A stretch of DNA of 14,979 bases from an uncultured Gemmatimonadota bacterium (lineage in GTDB: Bacteria; Gemmatimonadota; Gemmatimonadetes; Gemmatimonadales; Gemmatimonadaceae): contig CAMLEQ010000039.1 of the NCBI GenBank assembly GCA_946479015.1, forward strand, positions 1-14,979, written 5' to 3'. The notes beneath the pieces are model-generated. The model saw only the letters and a list, made by a program, of their open reading frames with translations, was not told where the DNA came from and did no database searches. A program made the position numbers and the translations under genes. Below, piece after piece: positions 7,483 to 14,827 of the stretch. The number at the start of each line of letters is the position of its first letter. Within the stretch, counting starts at the first letter, position 1.

Positions 7483-8780
7483 TGGCCGAACCGCTCCATC
7501 GTCGCCTGCTCCAACGACCGGCGGACCGGCTCCAGCTCGATCGCCTCCAGCACACCGGCGGCGAAGGCGTAGGTGAGGAGCTTGCGCGCGTGCTCGGCGC
7601 CGATGCCCCGGCTCTTCATGTAGAAGAGCGCGAGCTCGTCGAGGCGCCCCACCGTGGCGCCGTGCGTGCACTTCACGTCGTCGGCGAAGATCTCGAGCTG
7701 CGGCTTCGTGTCCACGCGGGCGCGCTCGGACAGGAGCAGGTTGTTGTTCTCCTGCTTGCCATCCGTCTTCTGCGCCTCGGGGCGCACGTAGACCTTGCCG
7801 TTGAACACGGCGTGCGACTCGCCCGAGAGGATCCCCTTGTAGACCTCGCGGCTGAACGTGTTCGGCTTCGCGTGCTCGATGCGCGTCTGGTGGTCGATGT
7901 GCTGGGTACCGTCGGTCATGTACAGCCCATCGAGCGTCGCGCCGCTCCCCTCGCCGTCGAGCACGGTGTAGACGTTCGTGCGCGCCAGCGCTCCGCCCGT
8001 GGCGAAGGAGAAGGAGATGAAGTGACTGTCCCGCTCCTGCCGCGCCTCGATGGTACCCACGTGGAACGCGCTCGGCGCCTCCCGCTGCAGCTTGAGGTGC
8101 GTGAGCGTCGCCCCCGCGCGCACCACCGCCTCGGTGACCGCGTTCGTGAAGTACGCCGCGTCGCCGAGCGACACGTAGCTCTCCACCACCGTCGCCTTCG
8201 CGTGCGGCTCGGCCACGATCAGGATGCGCGGGTGCATCACGCGCCCCGCGCCCTCGCCGGTGGCGACGAACAGCAGGTGCACCGGACGGTCCACCACCAC
8301 GTCCGCGCCGAAGCGGAGCACGGCGCCGTCGTACATGAACGCCGTGTTCAGCGCCGTGAACGCCGCGCCGCGGAAGTCCGCCACGCGCCCGAGATGGCGC
8401 TCCAGGAGCGCCGGATCATCGCGCCACGCCTGCGCCAGGTCCGTCACCGACACCCCGGCAGGGAGCGCCGCCCCCGAGGACAGCGCCGGCGCGTAGCGGC
8501 CGTTCACGAACACGAGCTGGATCCAGTCCGTGGCGCCGAAGCCGAAGGGAGCCACGTCCGCCGCCGTCAGCGCCACCTCCGCCGCCGGCGCCGGGAGGAA
8601 CTCCCGCTCGGCGATCGGCGACACGCTGGTGAAATGCCAGTCCTCGTTCTTCGGCGTCGGAAAGCCGAGCGCGTTGAAGCGCTCGATCGCCGCGCGGCGC
8701 ATCGGGACGAGCCACGCCGGACCCGCCCCGCCGCCGTTGGCCGCGAAGGTGGCGAAGTCCCGCACGTACGTCTGTGTCAC
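7479..8780 (-). CDS. sufD: SufD, Fe-S cluster assembly scaffold subunit
   Basis: This 433-residue subunit of the SufBC2D scaffold has an N-terminal helical part with [15 protein letters not shown] (41-55), a central right-handed beta-helix, and the hallmark C-terminal stretch [20 protein letters not shown] (367-386). C371 and H373 correspond to the Cys-His pair important in E. coli SufD at the SufB interface. [20 protein letters not shown] (299-318) and [15 protein letters not shown] (340-354) are also family-typical. The start codon is GTG and forms a GTGA overlap with the sufC stop, indicating coupled translation. The length agrees with SufD proteins of 400-450 residues. Confidence 0.95.
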   Translation of the reverse strand: MTQTYVRDFATFAANGGGAGPAWLVPMRRAAIERFNALGFPTPKNEDWHFTSVSPIAEREFLPAPAAEVALTAADVAPFGFGATDWIQLVFVNGRYAPALSSGAALPAGVSVTDLAQAWRDDPALLERHLGRVADFRGAAFTALNTAFMYDGAVLRFGADVVVDRPVHLLFVATGEGAGRVMHPRILIVAEPHAKATVVESYVSLGDAAYFTNAVTEAVVRAGATLTHLKLQREAPSAFHVGTIEARQERDSHFISFSFATGGALARTNVYTVLDGEGSGATLDGLYMTDGTQHIDHQTRIEHAKPNTFSREVYKGILSGESHAVFNGKVYVRPEAQKTDGKQENNNLLLSERARVDTKPQLEIFADDVKCTHGATVGRLDELALFYMKSRGIGAEHARKLLTYAFAAGVLEAIELEPVRRSLEQATMERFGQ

Positions 8781-9541
8781 GCCACTGCCTCCTGCTGCTC
8801 CTCGATCCAGTCGTATCCCTTCGCCTCCAGCTCGAGCGCCAGCTCCTTGCCGCCGGACTTCACGATCCGGCCGCCGGCGAGCACGTGCACGAAGTCGGGG
8901 ACGATGTGGTTGAGCAGCCGCTGGTAATGCGTGACCACGATCGTCGCGTTGTCGGGGCGCTTGAGCTTGGTCACCCCCTCGGCGACGATCCGCAGCGCAT
9001 CGATGTCCAGCCCGGAGTCGGTCTCGTCGAGAATCGAGAGCGTGGGCTGCAGCACCGCCATCTGGAGGATCTCGTTCCGCTTCTTCTCCCCGCCGGAGAA
9101 GCCGGTGTTCACGGAGCGCTCGAGCATCTGCGGGTCCATGTCCACCACACGGAGCCGCTCCTCCATGATGTCCAGGAACTCGAGCGGATCCGCCTCGGGG
9201 AGCCCGCGCGCCTTGCGCACCTCGTTGTACGCCGTGCGCAGGAAGTACGCGTTCGAGACGCCGGGGATCTCCACCGGATACTGGAAGGCCATGAACAGCC
9301 CCGCCTGCGCGCGCTCCTCCGGCTCCATCTCCAGCAGGTCCTTCCCCTGGAAGGTGATCGACCCGCCGGTGACCGTGTACGCGGGATTGCCGGCGAGCAC
9401 CTGCGCGAGCGTGCTCTTGCCGGAGCCGTTCGGCCCCATCACCGCGTGCACCTCCCCCGCGTTCACGGCGAGACTGATCCCCTTCAGGATCTCCTTCTCG
9501 CCGACGGTGGCCCTCAGGTCGTGAATTTCGAGCAGAGACAT
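8777..9541 (-). CDS. sufC: SufC, ABC-type ATPase of the SufBCD complex
   Basis: This 254-residue soluble ABC ATPase drives conformational change in SufB/SufD during cluster assembly. Motifs: Walker [10 protein letters not shown] (36-44), Q-loop MAFQYP (84-89), signature [10 protein letters not shown] (148-157), Walker B LSILDE (168-173), D-loop SGLD (176-179) and switch VTHYQRLL (203-210). LDETDSGLD and the KKRNE signature extension are diagnostic of SufC against other ABC proteins. The start [19 protein letters not shown] is canonical, but no Shine-Dalgarno precedes it. It follows an 88-bp spacer that holds a tandem repeat and a hairpin, the only sizeable gap in this operon. Confidence 0.97.
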   Translation of the reverse strand: MSLLEIHDLRATVGEKEILKGISLAVNAGEVHAVMGPNGSGKSTLAQVLAGNPAYTVTGGSITFQGKDLLEMEPEERAQAGLFMAFQYPVEIPGVSNAYFLRTAYNEVRKARGLPEADPLEFLDIMEERLRVVDMDPQMLERSVNTGFSGGEKKRNEILQMAVLQPTLSILDETDSGLDIDALRIVAEGVTKLKRPDNATIVVTHYQRLLNHIVPDFVHVLAGGRIVKSGGKELALELEAKGYDWIEEQQEAVA

Positions 9542-9550
9542 ATCGGTAAA

Positions 9551-9574
9551 GTGAGTCGGTGAGTCGGTGAATGG
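9551..9574. repeat. 8-bp tandem repeat in the sufB-sufC spacer
   Basis: Two exact copies of GTGAGTCG (9551-9558 and 9559-9566) are followed by a partial third copy, GTGAATGG. It lies 10 bp before the sufC start codon in gene direction, where a Shine-Dalgarno would normally be expected. Confidence 0.7.
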
Positions 9575-9595
9575 GCCGGCGGCGACGCCGCCGGC
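9575..9595. repeat. Perfect inverted repeat in the sufB-sufC spacer
   Basis: GCCGGCGGC and GCCGCCGGC form a 9-bp perfect stem around the 3-base centre GAC. It could form an intercistronic RNA hairpin affecting mRNA processing or the SufB to SufC ratio. No U-tract follows, so it is not an intrinsic terminator. Confidence 0.65.
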
Positions 9596-9629
9596 GGCCT
9601 GCCGGTGCGCCGGGGGCGGCGCGCCGGCA

Positions 9630-11063
9630 TCAGCCGACGCTGCCTTCCAGCGTGATCCCGAGCAGCTGCTGCGCCTCGAGGGCGAACTCCATGGGGAGCT
9701 CCTTGAAGACCTCCTTGCAGAAGCCGGCCACGATCATCGACACGGCGTTCTCCTTGGAGATCCCCCGCTGCTGCAGGTAGAAGATCTGGTCCTCGCCGAT
9801 CTTCGACGTGGACGCCTCGTGCTCCACCTGCGCGCTGTTGTTCGCCACCTCGATGTACGGGAACGTGTGCGCGCCGCAGCGGTTCCCGATCAGCATCGAG
9901 TCGCACTGCGTGTAGTTGCGCGCGCCCTCCGCCCTGGGACCCACGTACACGCGCCCGCGATAGCTGTTGTTCCCCTGGCCCGCCGAGATCCCCTTCGAGA
10001 CGATCGTCGAGCGCGTGTTGCGCCCCAGGTGCAGCATCTTCGTGCCCGTGTCCGCCTGCTGGTGGTTGTTCACCACCGCCACGGAGTAGAACTCGCCGAC
10101 GGCGTTGTCCCCCTGCAGGATCACGCTCGGGTACTTCCACGTGATCGCCGAGCCGGTCTCCACCTGCGTCCACGAGATCTTCGCGTTCTCGAACGCCTTC
10201 CCGCGCTTGGTGACGAAGTTCAGGATGCCGCCCTTCCCCTCCTCGTCCCCCGCGAACCAGTTCTGCACCGTGGAGTACTTCACGGTCGAGTCACGGAGCG
10301 CCACGAGCTCCACCACCGCCGCGTGGAGCTGCTGCGTGGAGCGCTTGGGCGCGGTGCACCCCTCGAGGTAGCTCACGTACGCCCCCTCGTCGGCGATGAT
10401 CAGCGTGCGCTCGAACTGCCCCGTGTTCTCGGCGTTGATGCGGAAGTACGTGGACAGCTCCATCGGGCAGCGCACCCCCTTGGGCACGTACACGAACGAG
10501 CCGTCGCTGAACACCGCCGAGTTGAGCGCGGCGAAGAAGTTGTCGCTGTACGGCACCACGGAGCCGAGATACTTCCGCACGAGCTCGGGGTGCTCGCGCA
10601 CCGCCTCGCCGAACGAGCAGAAGATGATCCCGAGCTTCGCGAGCTCCTCCTTGTACGTCGTCCCCACGGACACGCTGTCGAAGACGGCGTCCACCGCCAC
10701 GCCGGCGAGCACCTTCTGCTCGCTCAGCGGGATGCCGAGCTTGTCGTACGTCTCGCGCAGCTTCGGGTCCACCTCGTCGAGGCTCCCGAGCGGCTTCTTC
10801 GTCCGCGGCGCGGAGTAGTAGACCTGGTCCTGATAGTCGATCGGCGCGTAGTGGACGTTCGGCCAGTGCGGCTCGGCCATGGTGAGCCACCGGTGGTACG
10901 CCTTCAGGCGCCACTCGAGCAGCCACTCGGGCTCCTGCTTCTTGGCCGAGATGAGACGGATCGTCTCCTCGCTCAGCCCCGCCGGGATCGCATCGGCCTC
11001 GATGTCGGTGACGAAGCCGAACTTGTATTCCTTGTTGACCAGCGTCTCGATCGTGCTGCTCAT
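9630..11063 (-). CDS. sufB: SufB, Fe-S cluster assembly scaffold subunit
   Basis: This 477-residue main scaffold subunit is the likely site of nascent cluster formation. Recognisable stretches are [20 protein letters not shown] at the start, [18 protein letters not shown] (193-210), [15 protein letters not shown] (225-239, with C236), [17 protein letters not shown] (331-347), [24 protein letters not shown] (383-406, C387 and C396) and [22 protein letters not shown] (414-435). The start is chosen at the ATG that has AAGGAG 5 nt upstream and forms an ATGA overlap with the sufR stop; an in-frame ATG at 11129 would lie inside sufR. No intein or insertion is present. Confidence 0.97.
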   Translation of the reverse strand: MSSTIETLVNKEYKFGFVTDIEADAIPAGLSEETIRLISAKKQEPEWLLEWRLKAYHRWLTMAEPHWPNVHYAPIDYQDQVYYSAPRTKKPLGSLDEVDPKLRETYDKLGIPLSEQKVLAGVAVDAVFDSVSVGTTYKEELAKLGIIFCSFGEAVREHPELVRKYLGSVVPYSDNFFAALNSAVFSDGSFVYVPKGVRCPMELSTYFRINAENTGQFERTLIIADEGAYVSYLEGCTAPKRSTQQLHAAVVELVALRDSTVKYSTVQNWFAGDEEGKGGILNFVTKRGKAFENAKISWTQVETGSAITWKYPSVILQGDNAVGEFYSVAVVNNHQQADTGTKMLHLGRNTRSTIVSKGISAGQGNNSYRGRVYVGPRAEGARNYTQCDSMLIGNRCGAHTFPYIEVANNSAQVEHEASTSKIGEDQIFYLQQRGISKENAVSMIVAGFCKEVFKELPMEFALEAQQLLGITLEGSVG

Positions 11064-11743
11064 CCGTTCTCCTTGTTCGCCAGAGCCGCCTCCGGAGTGA
11101 ACCGGACGCGATACCCGCATGTGCCGCACCCGCCGAGAATGTGCGAGCGACGTTCCACCTCCGCGCCGAGCGCGCCCGCCAGGAACCGCTCCTCGGCGGA
11201 GCAGATCTCGGGGAAGCGCTCGGCCACCGCGCGAATCACGCAGTTGTGCTCGACCAGCGCGGCGCCATCCTCGGCGCCGTGCGACTCCGCCATGTAGCCT
11301 TCGTCCGCCAGCGCGCGCGTGACCACGGCGAGACGCTCTTCCGGCGTCGCGCCGGCGAGCAACGGCTCGAGCCGACGCCCCAGCGCGTCGAACTGCGACT
11401 CGAGCATCGCCACCGCCGCATCGCGCCCCAACCGCTCGCTCACCTGCTCGAGCACCTGGAGGAGCGTCTCCTCGTATCGGTGCGGGAAGAGCGCCTCGCC
11501 CGCGGCGCTCAGCCGGTAGGCGAACGCGGGCGCGCCGATCCCCCGGCGCTCGCGCTCGTACTCCACCAGCGCTTCCGCTTCCAGCTCCTTCAGGTGGTGG
11601 CGCACGGCGTTGAGCGATGTATGCAGGCGCGCCGCGAGCTGCGTGGCGGTGAGCCGCCCCGCGCGCTTCAACTCTATGAGAATCGCCGCCCGGGGTCCTT
11701 TCTGCCCGAACGGCGTCCGCGACACCTCTCGCTGCAATACCAC
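11060..11743 (-). CDS. sufR: SufR-type transcriptional regulator with C-terminal cysteine motif
   Basis: This is a winged-helix DNA-binding protein (227 residues from the chosen start) at the head of the suf operon. The helix-turn-helix covers about residues 18-60 ([21 protein letters not shown], then [19 protein letters not shown]). A wing ends near [14 protein letters not shown]. The C-terminus carries four cysteines in EHNC-x12-C and GGCGTCG. The C-x12-C pair resembles the cluster-ligating region of cyanobacterial SufR, so it probably binds a 4Fe-4S cluster and represses the operon when replete. GTG at 11743 is preferred because GGAG sits 6 nt upstream. GTG at 11758 is also in frame, but lies inside the palindrome and only a few bases from the predicted transcript start. 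Its stop overlaps the sufB ATG. Confidence 0.88.
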   Translation of the reverse strand: MVLQREVSRTPFGQKGPRAAILIELKRAGRLTATQLAARLHTSLNAVRHHLKELEAEALVEYERERRGIGAPAFAYRLSAAGEALFPHRYEETLLQVLEQVSERLGRDAAVAMLESQFDALGRRLEPLLAGATPEERLAVVTRALADEGYMAESHGAEDGAALVEHNCVIRAVAERFPEICSAEERFLAGALGAEVERRSHILGGCGTCGYRVRFTPEAALANKENG

Positions 11744-11750
11744 TGAACGC

Positions 11751-11767
11751 TCCGTCACGATGACGGA
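11751..11767. promoter_or_regulatory. Candidate SufR operator (17-bp palindrome)
   Basis: TCCGTCA-TCG-TGACGGA is a perfect inverted repeat with 7-bp arms and a 3-bp centre. It begins directly next to the -10 box and covers the predicted transcription start and the sufR Shine-Dalgarno. Only about half would be transcribed, so it is better explained as a DNA operator than an RNA hairpin. Assignment to SufR is inferred from position. The sequence differs from the known cyanobacterial SufR box. Confidence 0.55.
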
Positions 11768-11796
11768 ATCCTAAGTGAAACTATCGGGATTGTCAA
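11768..11796 (-). promoter_or_regulatory. Sigma-70-type promoter of the suf operon
   Basis: On the minus strand TTGACA (11796-11791) is followed after exactly 17 bases by TAGGAT (11773-11768). The -35 box is a perfect consensus. The box pair sits at one end of an AT-rich stretch (about 11769-11850) that contrasts sharply with the surrounding DNA and may act as an UP element. The predicted transcript start near 11761 leaves only a short leader before sufR. Confidence 0.8.
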
Positions 11797-11881
11797 GTTA
11801 ATACGACATTATTGGTGCGAATCTAAAATAAATTACGGCAAGAACTTACGCCGCCATATGGCGTCCCGGGCCCCGATGCGG

Positions 11882-11913
11882 CGAGGGGGCGCGGCATCGG
11901 CCGCGCCCCCTCG
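11882..11913 (-). terminator. GC-rich hairpin after the FHA gene
   Basis: A 13-bp perfect stem (CGAGGGGGCGCGG with its complement) and a 6-base loop lie 28 bp after the FHA stop codon. It is placed where a transcription terminator is expected and would separate that gene from the suf promoter. No T-tract follows on the minus strand, so it is not a textbook intrinsic terminator. Confidence 0.5.
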
Positions 11914-11940
11914 TTCTCCGGACCGCGTGGCGCGGGGCGG

Positions 11941-12759
11941 TCAGCTGCGCAGCACGAGGTACGCGACGATCACCACCACCGCGAAGCCCGCGCCGACGAG
12001 CCACTTGAGGAGCGCCGCTCGGCGGCGGCGCTTTCCGGGAAAGCGCCCGAGCTCGGCGGTGACGGCGTTCTGGGCGAGGATGGTGTTCTTGCGGCTGAAG
12101 GAATCGTCCGCGTGGTCCTCGAACTGGACGGAGCGGATCCCCGGCGGGAGCGGCGCGCGCGTGAAGGTGAAGAGCGTGTCGCCGATGGCGATCTGGTCCC
12201 CCTCCACGAGCATGCGCGGCGTGGTCACCGGCTGGCCGTTGATCTTCGTTCCCGAGGAGCCCATGGAGTACAGGACGTACTCTCCCCCCTCGGAGCGGAC
12301 GTCGGCGTGGAAGCGCGAGACGGTGGGGTCCTTGAGGACGATGCTGCAGCCGATCTCGCGGCCGATCTGCACCACGCGCTTGCGGAGCGTGTACCCCTTC
12401 CTGGCGGTCGCATCGACGAGCAGCGCGGGGACGGGCTCTCCGGCGGGCTCCGGACGTGGCGAGTCGCGTCCGGCGAGGAAGATGAAGCGGGTGGAACCGG
12501 CGGCGATCACGTCGCCGGACGCGAGCGTGGTGCCTTCGGCGGGCGCCTGCCGTCCGTTGAGCACGACGACGTTCTGCGCGGATGCGGGCACGACGCGGGC
12601 CGTTCCGTCCTGCGTCTCGATGCGAAAATGGCGCGCCGCGAGATCGCGCCCCTGGATTCGCCACGTCGCCTGCGATCCGCTACCGACGACGAGCTCGCCG
12701 TTCAGCTCGCGCGGATTGTTTTCGAGGTCGGGACTGCCTTCCAACTCCAGAAAGGGCAT
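11941..12759 (-). CDS. Tail-anchored protein with two FHA domains
   Basis: This is a 272-residue protein. FHA2 (about 124-200) is intact: the phosphothreonine-binding pattern G133-R134, S148-R-F-H151, G170-T171 and N174-G175 is present in QIGREIGCSIVLKDPTVSRF and SSGTKINGQP. FHA1 (about 18-95) keeps the fold outline (LAARHFRI, VVLNGR, LASGDVI) but has Ser in place of the core Arg (VVGSGS) and Ala in place of the SxxH serine (AARH), so it may not bind phosphopeptide. A basic patch GKRRRRAALLKW (242-253) precedes one C-terminal helix (LVGAGFAVVVIVAYLVL), so the protein is probably a cytoplasmic reader anchored by its tail. The start ATG has GGAG at 8 nt; the much longer open frame upstream is antisense to the next gene. 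No kinase or phosphatase gene is nearby. Confidence 0.87.
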   Translation of the reverse strand: MPFLELEGSPDLENNPRELNGELVVGSGSQATWRIQGRDLAARHFRIETQDGTARVVPASAQNVVVLNGRQAPAEGTTLASGDVIAAGSTRFIFLAGRDSPRPEPAGEPVPALLVDATARKGYTLRKRVVQIGREIGCSIVLKDPTVSRFHADVRSEGGEYVLYSMGSSGTKINGQPVTTPRMLVEGDQIAIGDTLFTFTRAPLPPGIRSVQFEDHADDSFSRKNTILAQNAVTAELGRFPGKRRRRAALLKWLVGAGFAVVVIVAYLVLRS

Positions 12760-12825
12760 CTGTCGTTCTCCAATTCGCCTGGCGGCATCGACCGCGCCGC
12801 CGCGCGCGAGATCATCCCCGTCGCG

Positions 12826-12853
12826 ATCGGGCGGCCGCGCATCGGGCGGCCGC
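12826..12853. repeat. 13-bp direct repeat below the FHA promoter
   Basis: ATCGGGCGGCCGC occurs at 12826-12838 and again at 12841-12853, a period of 15 bp. Each copy contains the 8-bp palindrome GCGGCCGC. The second copy covers the predicted transcript start of the FHA gene. This could be an operator pair or chance in GC-rich DNA. Confidence 0.55.
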
Positions 12854-12858
12854 TCATG

Positions 12859-12887
12859 GTATAACGCGCGATCCGCCGGGGTGGCAA
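12859..12887 (-). promoter_or_regulatory. Promoter for the double-FHA gene
   Basis: On the minus strand TTGCCA (12887-12882), a 17-base spacer and TTATAC (12864-12859) form a good sigma-70-type promoter in an otherwise GC-rich divergent region. The expected transcript start near 12852 gives a leader of about 90 nt before the ATG at 12759. Position and orientation fit the FHA gene. Confidence 0.6.
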
Positions 12888-13033
12888 CATCGCCGCGGCG
12901 AGCGCGGCGTCCCCCATTCGGGGGTGCGCGGCGCGCGCGAGCACGCCGCTGGCGTTGAGCATACGCGCGCGACGGGTCATCTTGCCAGCATCCCGCGTGA
13001 AACAGCCGTCCCCAGCCGTTCGTCCTTCCCGCG

Positions 13034-14089
13034 ATGTTCACCGATCTCCCGCGCCCACCGGCGCTCCGTCCCGTGCTCCTGGTTCTGGTCGTGCTCGCCG
13101 CCGCCCTCGTGGCGGGGTGCAGCGCGTCCGGCGCATCGACGATGCTGCGCGCCGACTCCGACTCGCTCGACATCCCCGCGTTCGACACGCTGACGGTGCG
13201 CGAGGTGGCGGACACGGCGCGCCACACTCGCGCGACGACCGCGCACGAATCGGCGCCGCGGCTCGACGCGCGCGCGGAGGCGATGGGCGCGACGATGACC
13301 TTCCTCGCCCGCTTCCAGAACGCGTTCCTCGCGGCGGGGCGGGGGAAGCGCGTGCTCGTGGACCTCGGGCGCATCGGCGCGAAGGTGAAGACGCCGGAGG
13401 ACCGGCACGCCTTCCAGGCCGCGGCCGCCGCGCTCTCGCCGGTGCGCGTGGGTGACCGCTTCCGGATCCACGGTCCCTGGGGGAGCGACGACGCGGTGGT
13501 CACCGGGTACGACGTGTGGAACGGGCGGATCGTGGCCACGCTCGAGGTGCCGCCGCTCCTCGACTCGCTGGCGCGCGCGAAGGCGCCGCTGGTGGCGCTC
13601 GCGACGCGCGCCGACAGCGCCGAGCCCGCGGCGGTGGACAGCTGCGCCCGGGACAGCGCGAGCGGCACGCTCGCCGCGCGGCTCCCGGCGTTGCGCGACT
13701 CGCTCGGCCGGGTGGCGGACGCCGACACGGCGGGCTTCCCCCCGCGCCTGGCGTCGAAGCGGCGCGTGGAGGTGACGGAGGCGGTCGGGTGCTTCGGGCC
13801 GGGGCGGGCGCTGCTGTTCGCCACCACGGTGGGTGGCGCGTACGAGCAGGTGCGCGAGCGCGCGGTGCTGGTGGACACGGCGGGGACGGTGATGCCGCTG
13901 CGCGTGAGCGATCTTCGCTTCAAGGCGCACCAGGCGCTGCGCGCGCTCGACGCGGACGGCGACGGCGTGGACGACATCGCCGCGCTCGGGCACGCCGCGC
14001 GCACGGGGGGGACGGTGCTGCTGCGGCTCGATCCGGAGAAGCGCCGGCTCGACTACATCGTGAGCGGCTTCGCCTGGGAGAACTACTGA
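13034..14089 (+). CDS. Hypothetical lipoprotein with acidic calcium-type loop
   Basis: This 351-residue protein has a lipoprotein signal: hydrophobic PVLLVLVVLAAALVAG with a predicted lipidated Cys29 (LVAGC), then a Ser/Asp-rich linker. No catalytic family is recognised. The middle contains short beta-like segments (GDRFRIHGPWGSDDAVVTGYDVW, 140-162). The C-terminus has D306-x-D308-x-D310-G-x-D313-D314 in ALDADGDGVDDIAALG, a calcium-binding loop as seen in FG-GAP/EF-type repeats. C204 and C253 could form a disulfide in the periplasm. No Shine-Dalgarno is visible before the ATG. It lies 7 bp upstream of the peptidase E gene and probably shares its transcript. The product name stays hypothetical. 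Confidence 0.75.
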   Translation: MFTDLPRPPALRPVLLVLVVLAAALVAGCSASGASTMLRADSDSLDIPAFDTLTVREVADTARHTRATTAHESAPRLDARAEAMGATMTFLARFQNAFLAAGRGKRVLVDLGRIGAKVKTPEDRHAFQAAAAALSPVRVGDRFRIHGPWGSDDAVVTGYDVWNGRIVATLEVPPLLDSLARAKAPLVALATRADSAEPAAVDSCARDSASGTLAARLPALRDSLGRVADADTAGFPPRLASKRRVEVTEAVGCFGPGRALLFATTVGGAYEQVRERAVLVDTAGTVMPLRVSDLRFKAHQALRALDADGDGVDDIAALGHAARTGGTVLLRLDPEKRRLDYIVSGFAWENY

Positions 14090-14096
14090 CCGCGCG

Positions 14097-14810
14097 ATGC
14101 GCCTGCTCCTGCTGAGCAACTCCCGCGACCAGGCGGGACGCTACCTGCACCACCCCCGCGAGGCGATGCGCGCGCTGTTCGGTGACGCGATCCGCACCGC
14201 GCTCTTCGTGCCGTACGCCGGCGTGACGATCTCGTGGGACGACTACCTGGCGCGCGCGGCGGCACCGCTGGCGGCGGTGGGGTGCACGCTCGAGTCGGTG
14301 CACCGCGCGGCCGACCCAGTGCGCGCCGTGCACGACGCGCGAGCGATCGTCGTCGGGGGCGGCAACACCTTCCACCTGCTGCGCACGTTGTACGACGTGG
14401 GGCTGCTCGACGCGATCCGCGAGCGCGTGCGCGCGGGGGTGCCGTATCTCGGATGGAGCGCGGGCGCGGTGGTGGCCTGTCCCACGATCCGCACCACGAA
14501 CGACATGCCGATCGTCGAGCCGCCGAGCCTCGATGCGCTCGCGCTCGTGCCCTTCCAGATCAACGCGCACTACACCGACTGGCACCCGCCCGGTCACCAG
14601 GGGGAGACGCGCGCCGAGCGCCTGAGAGAGTTCCTCGCCGCGAACCCGGGGCGCCGCGTGGTCGGACTCCCGGAGGGAAGCATGCTCCGGCGGGAAGGGA
14701 ACAGGCTCGAGCTGCTCGGCGAGGCGGGGGCGAAGCTGTTCGAGATCCGGGAGGAGGGGGTGGAGCTGAGGGAAGGAGATGTTGGGTTCTTGTTGGGGGA
14801 TGGTGTGTAG
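14097..14810 (+). CDS. pepE: Dipeptidase E (peptidase family S51)
   Basis: This 237-residue cytoplasmic serine peptidase would release N-terminal aspartate from Asp-X dipeptides. The fold is class I glutamine amidotransferase-like. Visible: MRLLLLSNSRDQAGRYL at the start, VVGGGNTFHLLRTL (85-98), the nucleophile elbow LGWSAGAVVACP (118-129) with S121, INAHYTDWHPPGH (155-167) with H158, and GLPEGSMLRREG (190-201) with E193. These match the Ser120-His157-Glu192 triad of the E. coli enzyme with an offset of one residue. Length is close to the usual 229-240. It follows a lipoprotein gene by 7 bp, and 17 bp after its stop begins the large palindrome that could serve as terminator. Confidence 0.93.
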   Translation: MRLLLLSNSRDQAGRYLHHPREAMRALFGDAIRTALFVPYAGVTISWDDYLARAAAPLAAVGCTLESVHRAADPVRAVHDARAIVVGGGNTFHLLRTLYDVGLLDAIRERVRAGVPYLGWSAGAVVACPTIRTTNDMPIVEPPSLDALALVPFQINAHYTDWHPPGHQGETRAERLREFLAANPGRRVVGLPEGSMLRREGNRLELLGEAGAKLFEIREEGVELREGDVGFLLGDGV

Positions 14811-14827
14811 TCGCTAGACCACCAGAC

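Larger units (their letters stand above)
12760..13033. other. Divergent intergenic region between the FHA and lipoprotein genes
   Basis: This 274-bp stretch separates oppositely transcribed genes. It holds the minus-strand promoter, the 13-bp direct repeat, and a short hairpin CCCCC-ATTC-GGGGG (12911-12924). I find no convincing plus-strand promoter for the lipoprotein gene; TTGAGC at 12955-12960 has no good -10 partner. Open frames crossing it look like GC-driven artefacts. Confidence 0.6.

Noticed and set aside
11064..11129. Upstream start for sufB at 11129
   Set aside because: It would lie deep inside sufR and add residues not typical of SufB. The ATG at 11063 has a strong ribosome-binding site.
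9567..11297. 576-residue plus-strand open frame opposite sufB
   Set aside because: Low-complexity Arg/Leu/His/Val translation with no motif. sufB on the other strand has unmistakable family motifs.
12760..14004. N-terminal extension of the FHA protein to about 687 residues
   Set aside because: The extension is antisense to the lipoprotein gene and Ser/Arg/Ala-rich. A promoter and a Shine-Dalgarno support the start at 12759.
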